Shown here: in pieces, positions 1 to 7,399 of the stretch
Layout: the number at the start of each line of letters is the position of its first letter
Position numbering within the stretch: the first letter of the stretch is position 1
Source of the DNA: an uncultured Ruminococcus sp.
GTDB lineage: Bacteria > Bacillota > Clostridia > Oscillospirales > Acutalibacteraceae
DNA: 12,758 nt
NCBI GenBank assembly: GCA_937892835.1
Contig: CALBHM010000409.1
Span: 1-12,758 of the forward strand
Direction: 5' to 3'
Made by a program: the position numbers and the translations under genes
Notes under the pieces: generated by a model
The model's input: the letters and a program-made list of their open reading frames with translations, nothing else
Database searches by the model: none
What the model was told of the DNA's origin: nothing

Positions 1-11
1 TTTTCTGACAT
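1..11 (-). CDS. Start of a leftward gene leaving the window (first 3 codons only)
   Basis: Read on the minus strand, TAGGAGA at 23-17 stands 6 nt before an ATG at 11-9, which continues Met-Ser-Glu before the window ends. A well-spaced ribosome site directly before an ATG supports a real gene start, divergent from the fucosidase gene. Nothing can be said about the product. A regulator of the sugar genes is one guess, because divergent regulators are common at such loci, but the sequence does not show it. Confidence 0.5.
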
Positions 12-91
12 TATATTCTCCTAAATCTCTCATAAATAAATCCAATCATAGTTATTTTATAATAAATTTATGAAAAATGCAAGATAATTGA

Positions 92-120
92 TTGACTTTA
101 ATATCAACAATACGTTATAC
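92..120 (+). promoter_or_regulatory. SigA-like promoter of the fucosidase gene
   Basis: TTGACT (92-97), a 17-nt spacer and TTATAC (115-120) match the vegetative promoter consensus well. Transcription would start near 127, leaving a short leader before the ribosome site at 141-146. The promoter overlaps the 5' part of the longest open frame, which argues that translation starts downstream at 155. Confidence 0.7.
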
Positions 121-154
121 TTTAAATTACAAAAACATTCGGGAGGTTATTTCC

Positions 155-2455
155 TTGAAAAAAGGTTCGCAATATTTATGGTACAGCCACCCTGCGACTG
201 CATGGGTCGAGGCTTTACCTATCGGCAACGGCAGCCTTGGCGCAATGGTGTTCGGCGGCGTTGAAACTGAAACGCTCGGTCTTAATCTTGATACGCTTTG
301 GTCGGGTTCATGCCACGGCTATAAGGTAGAAAACAAGGTTGAGCACTTCAAAAAAGGCCGAGAGCTTATACTTGAGGATAAAAAAATCGAGGCAAGAGAT
401 TATATCGAAGAAAACTTCCATGGTGATCCGTCGGAATGGTATCTTCAACTCGGCAAGCTCATGATAACTTCAATGAAGAACATGTGCCCGAGGGATTACA
501 TCCGTGACCTTGACCTTGAAACCGGAATTGCCACGGTCAGCTACAATTCAAGCGAGACTAACTATGCCCGCGAGAGCTTCATCAGCTTTCCCGACAATGT
601 GCTTGTCTACAGAATGACGGCAGAGGGCAAAAACAAGCTCGATTTCAAGGCTATGGTTGACTGTGATCTCCGCAACGAGGTCACAACTGACGGCAATGCA
701 TATTTCCTTGACGGCATTGCTCCGTCTCATATCGAAGAAAACGACGGCAACCCCATCTGCACATATGAGGACGGCGAAAGACAGGGAATCAGCTTCCGCT
801 GTGCATTTAAAATAGATACCGACGGTAAGGTCAAAGCAAACAAGAATCATCTTCACGTTACCGACGCAACATATGCAACGATTTATCTGACTGCGGAGGA
901 CAATTTTGAGAGCTGGAACAAGTCAGTTACTCAGTCGCAGAAGGACTATAAGAGCATCTGCGTTTCTCGTCTTGACAACGCAATAAGCAAGGGCTTTGAT
1001 ACGGTCAAGGCTGATCATATAAATGATTTCAGCCCGTATTTCAACCGTGTTTCGATCGATCTCGGCGAGAGCAAGAAGGACAATGTTCCAACAGACCGCA
1101 GAATTCACGACTTCCTCCACAGCAGGAAGAACGACAACAATCTCTACTGCCTGCTTTTCAACTACGGCCGCTATCTTACAATTTCCGCTTCCCGTGAAGG
1201 CTCGCAGGCGATGACTCTGCAGGGAATCTGGACATTCACAATGTGCTCACCGTGGCGTTCAAACTATACTGTTAATATCAACACGGAGATGAACTACTGG
1301 CCGACCATGATGTGCTCGCTGCCCGAGATGAATATGCCGCTCATTAAGTTTATCGGCGAAATTGCGGAATCGGGCAAGGAAACAGCAAAGCAATTCTACG
1401 GCGTTGACGGCACATGCTGCCACCACAACGTTGACCTTTGGAGAATTACAACTCCATCGGGAGGAAATCCCGTTTGGTCGTTCTGGCCGATGGCAGGCGC
1501 ATGGTTCTGCCGCCACCTTTATGAATATTACGAGTACACTCTCGACAAGAATTATCTTGAAAAAACAGCAGTTCCCATCATGGAGGAAAACGCACGCTTC
1601 TGCCTTGACATGCTCATCGACGATGGCAACGGATATCTTATTCTCTGTCCCTCGACCTCACCCGAAAACGAGTACATGGTAAAGGGCAAGGAAACCTCCG
1701 TCAGCAAGACTACATACATGACAATGGAAATTGTCACGGATCTTTTCACAAATCTTCGATCGGCATATGATGTGCTCGGCATCGAGAATGACATCAGCCG
1801 CAGAATCGACGAGGCTCTCCCCCGTCTGCTTCCCTTCAAACAGGGCAAGGACGGCGGACTTATGGAATGGTACTATGACGAAAAGGGATTCGACAAGCAT
1901 CACCGTCATGTTTCACACCTTTACGCTCTGCACCCGGCAAATCTTATTGACGTTGAGCGCACACCGGAGCTCGCTTCCTACGCTAAAAAGACACTCGAAA
2001 ACAGAGGAGACGGCGGCACAGGCTGGAGCTTGGGCTGGAAAATCAATTTCTGGGCAAGACTGCGTGATAAGAACAAGGTCATCAAGCTCATAAACAATCA
2101 GCTTCGCTATATCCCGGTCAAGTATAAGAGAGGCCGAGGCGGCACATTCCCGAACATGTTCGACGCTCATCCGCCGTTCCAGATCGACGGCAACTTCGGT
2201 GCAACGGCAGGTATCGCACAGGCACTCATGCAGAGCTTCGGCAACCGCATTATAATTCTTCCGGCTCTCCCCGACGAATGGGCAAACGGCCACATTCACG
2301 GCCTTACGGCAAAGGGCGGAGTTAAGGTCGATATTGACTGGGCCGACGGCAAGCTGACAAAGCTCACGCTTGACGGCAATGGTGAATTTGAAATTGTCTA
2401 CAACGATCAATCTAAGCTCGTCACACTTGACGGCAAAAAGGATGTCGATTTCTGA
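155..2455 (+). CDS. GH95 family alpha-L-fucosidase (inverting), cytosolic
   Basis: Probably removes terminal alpha-1,2-linked L-fucose from oligosaccharides by an inverting mechanism, as in characterised GH95 enzymes. Some members act on L-galactosides, so specificity is inferred. The N-terminus has the family's opening pattern (pairs such as ALPIGNGSLGAM at about 20-31). Family active-site features are present: the NINTEMNYW segment with Asn374 and Asn376, the general acid Glu504 in PSTSPE, and Asp678 in PPFQIDGNFG; these match N421, N423, E566 and D766 of Bifidobacterium AfcA by motif. The TTG start at 155 is chosen because GGGAGG at 141-146 is 8 nt upstream and because the open frame's earlier part is promoter. 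This gives 766 residues, close to the usual catalytic length. There is no signal peptide, so it is likely intracellular. Its stop overlaps the next gene's start by 1 nt. Confidence 0.93.
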   Translation: MKKGSQYLWYSHPATAWVEALPIGNGSLGAMVFGGVETETLGLNLDTLWSGSCHGYKVENKVEHFKKGRELILEDKKIEARDYIEENFHGDPSEWYLQLGKLMITSMKNMCPRDYIRDLDLETGIATVSYNSSETNYARESFISFPDNVLVYRMTAEGKNKLDFKAMVDCDLRNEVTTDGNAYFLDGIAPSHIEENDGNPICTYEDGERQGISFRCAFKIDTDGKVKANKNHLHVTDATYATIYLTAEDNFESWNKSVTQSQKDYKSICVSRLDNAISKGFDTVKADHINDFSPYFNRVSIDLGESKKDNVPTDRRIHDFLHSRKNDNNLYCLLFNYGRYLTISASREGSQAMTLQGIWTFTMCSPWRSNYTVNINTEMNYWPTMMCSLPEMNMPLIKFIGEIAESGKETAKQFYGVDGTCCHHNVDLWRITTPSGGNPVWSFWPMAGAWFCRHLYEYYEYTLDKNYLEKTAVPIMEENARFCLDMLIDDGNGYLILCPSTSPENEYMVKGKETSVSKTTYMTMEIVTDLFTNLRSAYDVLGIENDISRRIDEALPRLLPFKQGKDGGLMEWYYDEKGFDKHHRHVSHLYALHPANLIDVERTPELASYAKKTLENRGDGGTGWSLGWKINFWARLRDKNKVIKLINNQLRYIPVKYKRGRGGTFPNMFDAHPPFQIDGNFGATAGIAQALMQSFGNRIIILPALPDEWANGHIHGLTAKGGVKVDIDWADGKLTKLTLDGNGEFEIVYNDQSKLVTLDGKKDVDF

Positions 2456-3024
2456 TGCTCGCCGATCTTTACGACTTTGACAAAACGGTTTTTAACGGTG
2501 AATCAGGCAGTGAATTTTGGCTTTTCTGTCTGAAACGCCATCCGTCAATTATACGATTTATCCCCAAACAGGCCTTCGGACTTTTCGGTCATTACGTCTT
2601 TCACAAAATAAGCAAGAAGCGTTCTAAAGAGCTATTCTATTCTTATCTTAAGGCGATCGACGCAGAAAAGGAAGCTGAGCTTTTTTGGCAGAAAAAAGCA
2701 GTCAAAATGAACGACTGGTTCAAGCCTCTTGAGCATGATGTCAAAACGGTTGTCTGCTCCGCCTCCCCTGTTTTTCAAATCAAGCCCATTTGCGATAAGC
2801 TCGGAGTCGACCTCCTTGTTGCGACGAAGATGAATCCATTAACAGGCCTTATTGATGGCGAAAACTGCAAGAACACCGAAAAGGTTCGCCGCTTGGAAAA
2901 GGAAGCCGCCGATTACGAATTCCGTGACGTTTATACGGACAATCTCACTTCAGACAGACCCATTTTGGAGCTTGCGGCAAGGAACAAATTTCATATTCAG
3001 AACGGAAAGCGCTTCCAAATTTAG
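2455..3024 (+). CDS. HAD superfamily subfamily IB phosphatase (phosphoserine phosphatase-like)
   Basis: A 189-residue soluble phosphohydrolase of the HAD fold; the substrate is unknown. All four HAD motifs are visible: motif I Asp7-Phe-Asp9-Lys-Thr11 (nucleophile and acid/base), motif II Ser102 in VCSASP, motif III Lys143 in NTEKVRRL, and motif IV with Asp162 and Asp167 (Mg2+ binding). The segment between about residues 14 and 95 is the alpha-helical cap expected for subfamily I. The GENC...EKVRRL stretch is typical of the phosphoserine phosphatase-like branch, which also contains phosphatases for other small metabolites and lipids. The ATG is embedded in the stop of the fucosidase gene (TGATG), so translation is probably coupled. 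No terminator is seen after it. A role in sugar-phosphate turnover would fit the context but is a guess. Confidence 0.85.
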   Translation: MLADLYDFDKTVFNGESGSEFWLFCLKRHPSIIRFIPKQAFGLFGHYVFHKISKKRSKELFYSYLKAIDAEKEAELFWQKKAVKMNDWFKPLEHDVKTVVCSASPVFQIKPICDKLGVDLLVATKMNPLTGLIDGENCKNTEKVRRLEKEAADYEFRDVYTDNLTSDRPILELAARNKFHIQNGKRFQI

Positions 3025-3073
3025 ACATTTCATAACAAAAATATAATAAAATTAACACAGTTTCGTTTTCCCC

Positions 3074-3102
3074 TTGAAAAAACTTCTTTTAAATGATAGA
3101 AT
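3074..3102 (+). promoter_or_regulatory. SigA-like promoter of the membrane protein gene
   Basis: TTGAAA (3074-3079), a 17-nt spacer and TAGAAT (3097-3102) form a near-consensus vegetative promoter in the 105-nt gap after the phosphatase gene. The expected transcript start is about 3109, shortly before the ribosome site at 3126-3130. The downstream gene can therefore be expressed separately from the fucosidase operon. Confidence 0.72.
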
Positions 3103-3135
3103 TAGCTTGAAATTTAATTCAAATGAGGTGTGTCA

Positions 3136-3864
3136 ATGGTAAAAAAAGAAAACAAAGCTTTAAAATATGCTTCTTTGATTTTCGGCATAGTTACGATTGC
3201 TTATATGTGGCTGTATGACAGGCTTCTTGAGCCTAATCCGCTTTACGGCGACCGTGCTTCAACGGCAAGCAATGTCGGCAGAGATCACTGGATCGCTTTT
3301 ATATTTTGGGGAATGCTTATTGCAGCCTCAGTCGTATTAAATCTTAACTATTCTCTCGAAAAATTCAACGTTGAGCACAAGTTTCCGAAAGCACTTTCAA
3401 TAGTTGCACTTTTCGCCATGTTCGGCGTGGTCATGTGCAAGAACGAGAAGCTGAAAAGATTTACGCTTATACTTAATTATGAAACATATACCGCCCCGTC
3501 GTACACAAGCGACTATGCGGATCAAACGCTGGACACGCAAACGAACCTGATAAACTTTTTCTTATCAAAAAAAAGCTTACACTCTGCTTTCGCCGTGCTG
3601 TTCGGCATATGCATTGCAACGGCGGTAATTTACTTCCTTGTTTACAAGGCAAGAACTAACAAAAAATTCTTCAATCTTACAATTGCATTTTTCCTTTGGA
3701 TTTGCTTCGCGGCAATTTATCTCAAGGTAAGACTTGGCGGAACAGCCGAAATAGTTGTTCTTACGCTGACAATGATTCCTATGCTCATAGTCAACCACAC
3801 GAGGATTATGGAAACTCCCGAGGAACACGTTGAATGCATTGAAACGGAAGAAATAAAGAATTAA
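3136..3864 (+). CDS. Polytopic membrane protein of unknown function (6 predicted helices)
   Basis: I do not recognise the family. The 242-residue protein has hydrophobic segments at about 10-29, 52-70, 86-101, 150-170, 177-197 and 203-221, consistent with six membrane helices. A hydrophilic loop of roughly 45 residues lies between helices 3 and 4 (about 102-148, rich in Tyr, Thr and Asp), and a short acidic tail ends the protein. No catalytic or transport signature is evident. The start is the ATG at 3136, with AGGTG at 3126-3130 upstream. A GTG at 3130 is in frame but lies in the ribosome site itself, so it is unlikely. The gene has its own promoter and ends just before an intrinsic terminator, so it looks monocistronic. 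A link to the flanking glycosidases is not shown by the sequence. Confidence 0.8.
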   Translation: MVKKENKALKYASLIFGIVTIAYMWLYDRLLEPNPLYGDRASTASNVGRDHWIAFIFWGMLIAASVVLNLNYSLEKFNVEHKFPKALSIVALFAMFGVVMCKNEKLKRFTLILNYETYTAPSYTSDYADQTLDTQTNLINFFLSKKSLHSAFAVLFGICIATAVIYFLVYKARTNKKFFNLTIAFFLWICFAAIYLKVRLGGTAEIVVLTLTMIPMLIVNHTRIMETPEEHVECIETEEIKN

Positions 3865-3867
3865 AAC
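3839..3867 (+). promoter_or_regulatory. Weak candidate promoter of the rhamnosidase gene
   Basis: TTGAAA (3839-3844), a 17-nt spacer and TAAAAC (3862-3867) form a partial SigA match inside the end of the membrane protein gene. A transcript from here would start at about 3874, at the foot of the following hairpin, so the hairpin would form the 5' leader of the rhamnosidase mRNA. The -10 box is poor (4 of 6) and the assignment is tentative. Confidence 0.3.
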
Positions 3868-3871
3868 CAAG

Positions 3872-3918
3872 AAAGGCATGCAATCTAAATCTGATTTAGA
3901 TTCTGCCTTTTTTATTTT
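3872..3918 (+). terminator. Intrinsic terminator or leader hairpin before the rhamnosidase gene
   Basis: AAAGGCA (3872-3878) pairs with TGCCTTT (3904-3910), and AATCTAAATC (3882-3891) pairs with GATTTAGATT (3893-3902). A small internal bulge separates the two stems, and the tip must open a few pairs to form a loop. A T-rich tract (3908-3918, interrupted by one A) follows. It looks like the terminator of the membrane protein gene. The ribosome site AGGAGGTT of the next gene starts at 3919, directly after the T-tract, so no separate promoter fits between them. Confidence 0.8.
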
Positions 3919-3934
3919 AGGAGGTTAATTTATA

Positions 3935-6235
3935 ATGAAATACAGCACCAAATTCATTTCGGCGACAAAGGAATACTGCGAATTTCTGCATTTTGTTCCT
4001 GCACCGTATCTCAGAAGGACATTTGAAGTCGATTTTGTTCCCGAAAATGCGGAAATGCTTGTAACAGGTCTCGGCTTCTATGAGTTTTGGCTCAATGGCG
4101 AGCACCTTACAAAGGGCTGTCTTGCCCCATACATCTCCAATCCGAACGACCTGATTTATTACGACCGCTATGACCTCACTGGTAAGCTAAAAAAAGGCAA
4201 GAACGTTATTGCCTTCGCCCTTGGCAACGGTTTACAAAACCCGATTGGCGGCGAGGTTTGGGATTTTCAGCTCGCACGCTGGAGAAGCGCACCGAAGCTC
4301 GCTTTATGCTTTGAATGTTCGGGAGAAGGCAAGAAAATAAGCTTTGAGGCCGATGAAAGCTTCAAGGTTCACGCTTCACCGATTTATTTTGACGACATGC
4401 GCTGCGGAGAACGCTACGACGCAAGAAATGAAATTGACGGCTGGAATCTTCCCGATTTTGATGACAGCGAATGGAGCAACGCTATCTCCGTTGACGCTCC
4501 GTCGGGCGAATGTCTCGAGGGCAGCCATGCGCTTATCAAAAAAATCCGTGAGCTCAAGCCTGTTAAATTCTATAAGGGTCATATTTCTGCATTTGCTCAC
4601 CCGAGAGAGCATCTTCCAAAGCACATTCTTCCCGAGGAGGAATATTGCAACGACGGCTACATATATGATTTCGGCGAGAATATCACGGGTATTGTCCGTC
4701 TGAAAATCAAAGGCCGCAAGGGTCAGAAAATTGTCATGTCCTGCGGCGAAAGTCTCTTTGACGGCGGACTTGACATGCAAAACATCTGTGAATTTCAGCC
4801 AATCGGCATGACACAGGTTCAGGTTTATATCTGCAAGGGCGATGGCGAGGAAATCTGGGAGCCGATGTTCTGCTACCATGGCTTCCAATACTGCTTTGTT
4901 ACGGGAATCGACGACGATCAGGCAACCGAGGATCTGCTCACCTATGTTGTAATGCATGCCGACGTGCCGCAAATCGGCGGCTTTAGCTGCTCCGATGAGC
5001 TTGTCAACAAGCTCCAGGACGCAACGCTGAGAAGTGACCTTGCGAATATGTTCTATTTTCCAACCGACTGTCCCCACCGTGAAAAGAACGGCTGGACGGG
5101 CGACGCTCACCTTTCCGCAGAACAGTTCATGATGAATCTCGGCGCAGAAAATACGCTTCGTGAATGGCTTCACAGCGTCAGAAAATCGCAGGACGAAAGA
5201 GGCGCACTCCCCGGAATCGTACCAACCTCGGGCTGGGGCTTTGAGTGGGGCAACGGCCCGGCATGGGATGCCGTTCTGACCGAGCTGCCCTACAGAATGT
5301 GGCAATACAGGGGTGACAAAAAGGTTCTTGAGGAAAACGCAACAGCTATTTTCCGCTATGTTTCGTACCTCTCGACAAGACTTGATGAGAAGGGTCTTAT
5401 TCATATCGGTCTCGGCGACTGGCTTCCCGTTGACAACGTTAAACCGTGTCCGCTCGAGGTTACCGATACGCTTGTATCAATGGGCATTTGTGAAAAAGCG
5501 GCAGAAATTTTCCGAGTATGTGATATGCCGCTTCGTGCCGAATTCGCTCAGAAGCTTCATGACGAACTTCGTGCAAGCTTCCGTGAACATCTTATTGACG
5601 ATAACCTTCTTGTTTACGGCAATCATCAGACCACTCAGGCGGCAGCCATTTACTATGGTGCATTTGACGAAAATGAAAAAGAAAAAGCTTTTGCTCATCT
5701 GCTCGAGCTTATTCATAACGCAAACGACAATATGACCGTCGGCATTATCGGCGCAAGAACAATGTTCCATGTTCTCGCCGAGTTCGGCTACGAGGAGCTT
5801 GCACTCCACATGATAGCAAAACCCAATTATCCGTCCTTTGCAAGCTGGATAACGGAATATAACGCAAACACACTCTTTGAATGTATCACTCACACTCCGC
5901 CGAACGGATTCTCGCACAATCATCATTTCTTTGGCGACATTTCGGCATGGTTCATCAAAAATCTTGCCGGTATAATTCCGAATGCGGACGTTTGTGACCC
6001 GAATTATGTTGTCATATCCCCTGCTTTCGTCGGCTCGCTGAGCTATGCCGAGGGTTGGTACACCGCTCCGACCGGAAAAATTTCCGTACGCTGGGAGCGC
6101 ATAGGTGATGAAATCAAACTGAATATTACCGTTCCGGACGGAATAAAGGGCAAAATAAAGCTCCGCCACGGTGCAAAATTTGCAGGCGGCGAAGATGAAA
6201 TTGATATTCAAAGCGGAGAGTTTATTGTGAAGTGA
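3935..6235 (+). CDS. GH78 alpha-L-rhamnosidase, cytosolic
   Basis: Hydrolyses terminal alpha-L-rhamnose from glycosides or oligosaccharides (plant glycosides, pectin or microbial polysaccharide fragments) by inversion. The 766 residues follow the family order: N-terminal beta-sandwich domains (about 25-340), an (alpha/alpha)6 barrel (about 350-690) and a C-terminal beta domain (about 690-766). The signature segment 378-390 carries Asp378, Glu383 (general acid) and Asp390, with the same spacing as D567, E572 and D579 of Bacillus BsRhaB. Glu649 in ANTLFEC matches the general base E841. AGGAGGTT at 3919-3926, 8 nt upstream, supports the ATG at 3935. There is no signal peptide, so substrate must be imported. 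The gene follows a terminator-like hairpin without spacing, which suggests read-through or leader control. It converges on the lipid kinase gene. Confidence 0.93.
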   Translation: MKYSTKFISATKEYCEFLHFVPAPYLRRTFEVDFVPENAEMLVTGLGFYEFWLNGEHLTKGCLAPYISNPNDLIYYDRYDLTGKLKKGKNVIAFALGNGLQNPIGGEVWDFQLARWRSAPKLALCFECSGEGKKISFEADESFKVHASPIYFDDMRCGERYDARNEIDGWNLPDFDDSEWSNAISVDAPSGECLEGSHALIKKIRELKPVKFYKGHISAFAHPREHLPKHILPEEEYCNDGYIYDFGENITGIVRLKIKGRKGQKIVMSCGESLFDGGLDMQNICEFQPIGMTQVQVYICKGDGEEIWEPMFCYHGFQYCFVTGIDDDQATEDLLTYVVMHADVPQIGGFSCSDELVNKLQDATLRSDLANMFYFPTDCPHREKNGWTGDAHLSAEQFMMNLGAENTLREWLHSVRKSQDERGALPGIVPTSGWGFEWGNGPAWDAVLTELPYRMWQYRGDKKVLEENATAIFRYVSYLSTRLDEKGLIHIGLGDWLPVDNVKPCPLEVTDTLVSMGICEKAAEIFRVCDMPLRAEFAQKLHDELRASFREHLIDDNLLVYGNHQTTQAAAIYYGAFDENEKEKAFAHLLELIHNANDNMTVGIIGARTMFHVLAEFGYEELALHMIAKPNYPSFASWITEYNANTLFECITHTPPNGFSHNHHFFGDISAWFIKNLAGIIPNADVCDPNYVVISPAFVGSLSYAEGWYTAPTGKISVRWERIGDEIKLNITVPDGIKGKIKLRHGAKFAGGEDEIDIQSGEFIVK

Positions 6236-6262
6236 ATTGCTTCATAATTTCAAAAAAGTTGA

Positions 6263-6296
6263 TTAAAGTAAACTTTAAGGTGCGATGTGAACATCG
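6263..6296. repeat. Two adjacent perfect dyads downstream of the rhamnosidase gene
   Basis: TTAAAGTAAACTTTAA at 6263-6278 is a perfect 7-2-7 inverted repeat. Four bases later CGATGTGAACATCG at 6283-6296 is a perfect 6-2-6 inverted repeat. Neither is followed by a T-tract, so they do not resemble a terminator. They could be protein-binding sites or short hairpins in the 3' region of the rhamnosidase mRNA. The rest of the 175-nt gap holds no convincing gene, only a weak 21-codon frame from a GTG at 6280. Confidence 0.5.
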
Positions 6297-6370
6297 ACCC
6301 GAAATCGGAAGAAAACAGATACTTACAGGTGAAGTTCATGCTTAAAAAATAGTTTATAAAATGCAATAAT

Positions 6371-6400
6371 CCCCGAAAGCACATTGTAACGCTTTCGGGG
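6371..6400. terminator. Hairpin terminator between convergent genes
   Basis: CCCCGAAAGC (6371-6380) and GCTTTCGGGG (6391-6400) make a perfect 10-bp GC-rich stem with a 10-nt loop, 10 nt past the lipid kinase stop on the minus strand and 135 nt past the rhamnosidase stop. T-tracts on both sides are short and interrupted (ATAACTTTTA on plus, ATTATTGCATTTT on minus). It is best read as a shared, possibly bidirectional terminator. Confidence 0.7.
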
Positions 6401-6410
6401 ATAACTTTTA

Positions 6411-7343
6411 TCAATCCTTTTTACAGAACAGCTTATTGTTCTCGGAGAAAATTTCAAACGCATCGTGGACGACCTCAAGCTCGCAGTCACGGTGCAGTCC
6501 GCCGAACTCGCCGTCCAGCGTCCACGGAACATCCTGATTGCAAGTAATCTTGACCTTTTTCGTCTTAACGAGCATCATCTGAACTCCGTCATAATCCTGG
6601 GCTATGGCTTTTTTCAGCATCTTCACGGCGTCGATATTTCGCTTCAAGCCCTTAACCATAAACAGCTCCAGATAGCCGTCGTTGAGCTTGACATCCTGAT
6701 GGTCGAATTTAAAAAGTCCGGCAACAGATGTGGAATTTGAAATTGAGCCGAAATAGAAATCGTCCTCAACAACTCCGTCGTCGTATTCAATCTTCATATG
6801 TATCGGTTTAAATCCCAAAAGCATCGGAATGAAACGGACAACAAATCCGTTGATCATATATGCGGCATGACCGAACATATTTTTTAACTTCTGAGGTGTG
6901 CTGTAGGAAAGGTCGGTTGCAATTCCGAACGAGGCGATATATGTAAAATATTTGCCGTCCAATGTACCGAGGTCGTAGCTGTTTTTCTTCCCGCTCTGTA
7001 TCAGATCCGCCGAAGCACCGAGCTCTGTAGGAATACCGAGAGTGTTTGCCAAATCATTGGTTGAGCCTGACGGAATATAGCCTACGGGAATCTTCTTGTC
7101 GAGCTTCATCAAACCGTTGATAACCTCATTGAGCGTTCCGTCGCCGCCACAGCAAAGAATAACATCATATGCTGCGCCCTCGTCCTTAACTATGGTGGTT
7201 GCATCGCCCTGACAGCGTGTTGTTCTTATATCGGTCTCCCATTCGGGCGGAGAAAACTTTTTGACAATCTCCAGCGCACCTAAACGCTTATTGTTACGGC
7301 CGGCACACGGATTGACTATCAAAAGTGCTTTCTTGCTGTCCAT
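6411..7343 (-). CDS. Diacylglycerol/lipid kinase, DgkB/YegS/BmrU family
   Basis: Phosphorylates a lipid alcohol, most likely diacylglycerol to phosphatidic acid, at the inner face of the membrane, returning lipid left over from envelope polymer synthesis to phospholipid synthesis. The 310 residues have the family's usual length and marks: NPCAG near residue 11, the nucleotide-binding GGDGTLNEV at 66-74, GSTND at 93-97, LNDGYLEL near 220, and LDGE at 276-279 with the conserved acidic residue expected to act as base. There is no membrane helix, as is normal for these peripheral enzymes. The ATG at 7343 is preferred over a GTG seven codons upstream, because the GGGTGG stretch lies at ribosome-site distance from the ATG and inside the longer frame. 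A sphingoid or related lipid substrate cannot be excluded. The promoter contains a perfect palindrome and the leader a small hairpin. Confidence 0.9.
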   Translation of the reverse strand: MDSKKALLIVNPCAGRNNKRLGALEIVKKFSPPEWETDIRTTRCQGDATTIVKDEGAAYDVILCCGGDGTLNEVINGLMKLDKKIPVGYIPSGSTNDLANTLGIPTELGASADLIQSGKKNSYDLGTLDGKYFTYIASFGIATDLSYSTPQKLKNMFGHAAYMINGFVVRFIPMLLGFKPIHMKIEYDDGVVEDDFYFGSISNSTSVAGLFKFDHQDVKLNDGYLELFMVKGLKRNIDAVKMLKKAIAQDYDGVQMMLVKTKKVKITCNQDVPWTLDGEFGGLHRDCELEVVHDAFEIFSENNKLFCKKD

Positions 7344-7364
7344 AAATACAACCCACCCTTTCAC

Positions 7365-7381
7365 ACCGCAATTTGTGCGGT
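7365..7381 (-). other. Small hairpin in the lipid kinase leader
   Basis: ACCGCA (7365-7370) and TGCGGT (7376-7381) form a 6-bp stem with a 5-nt loop in the predicted leader RNA, about 20 nt upstream of the start codon and next to the ribosome site. It could stabilise the mRNA or modulate initiation. It has no T-tract and is not a terminator. Confidence 0.4.
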
Positions 7382-7399
7382 ATTGCTTTAAACATAATA

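Noticed and set aside
24..82. Leftward promoter for the gene starting at position 11
   Set aside because: TATAAA- and TATTAT-like boxes are present, but the only TTGCAT -35 candidate is 12-15 nt away, so no properly spaced pair was found.
88..107. Imperfect inverted repeat TTGAT...ATCAA around the fucosidase -35 box
   Set aside because: Five-base arms with a 10-nt centre in AT-rich DNA are expected by chance, and the match is largely explained by the -35 sequence.
1913..2410. 165-codon frame antisense to the fucosidase gene
   Set aside because: It is fully contained within the GH95 coding region and has no domain, promoter or ribosome site of its own.
4376..6211. Two long open frames antisense to the rhamnosidase gene (4376-5404 and 5477-6211)
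   Set aside because: They lie opposite a well-supported GH78 gene, lack ribosome sites and recognisable domains, and reflect its codon bias read on the other strand.
155..6235. Equal length (766 residues) of the fucosidase and the rhamnosidase as a sign of duplication
   Set aside because: They belong to different families (GH95 and GH78) with different motifs and domain order; the equal length is coincidence.
6280..6345. Possible 21-codon small gene from a GTG after AAG
   Set aside because: There is no convincing ribosome site, the composition is unremarkable, and it overlaps a dyad; too weak to annotate.
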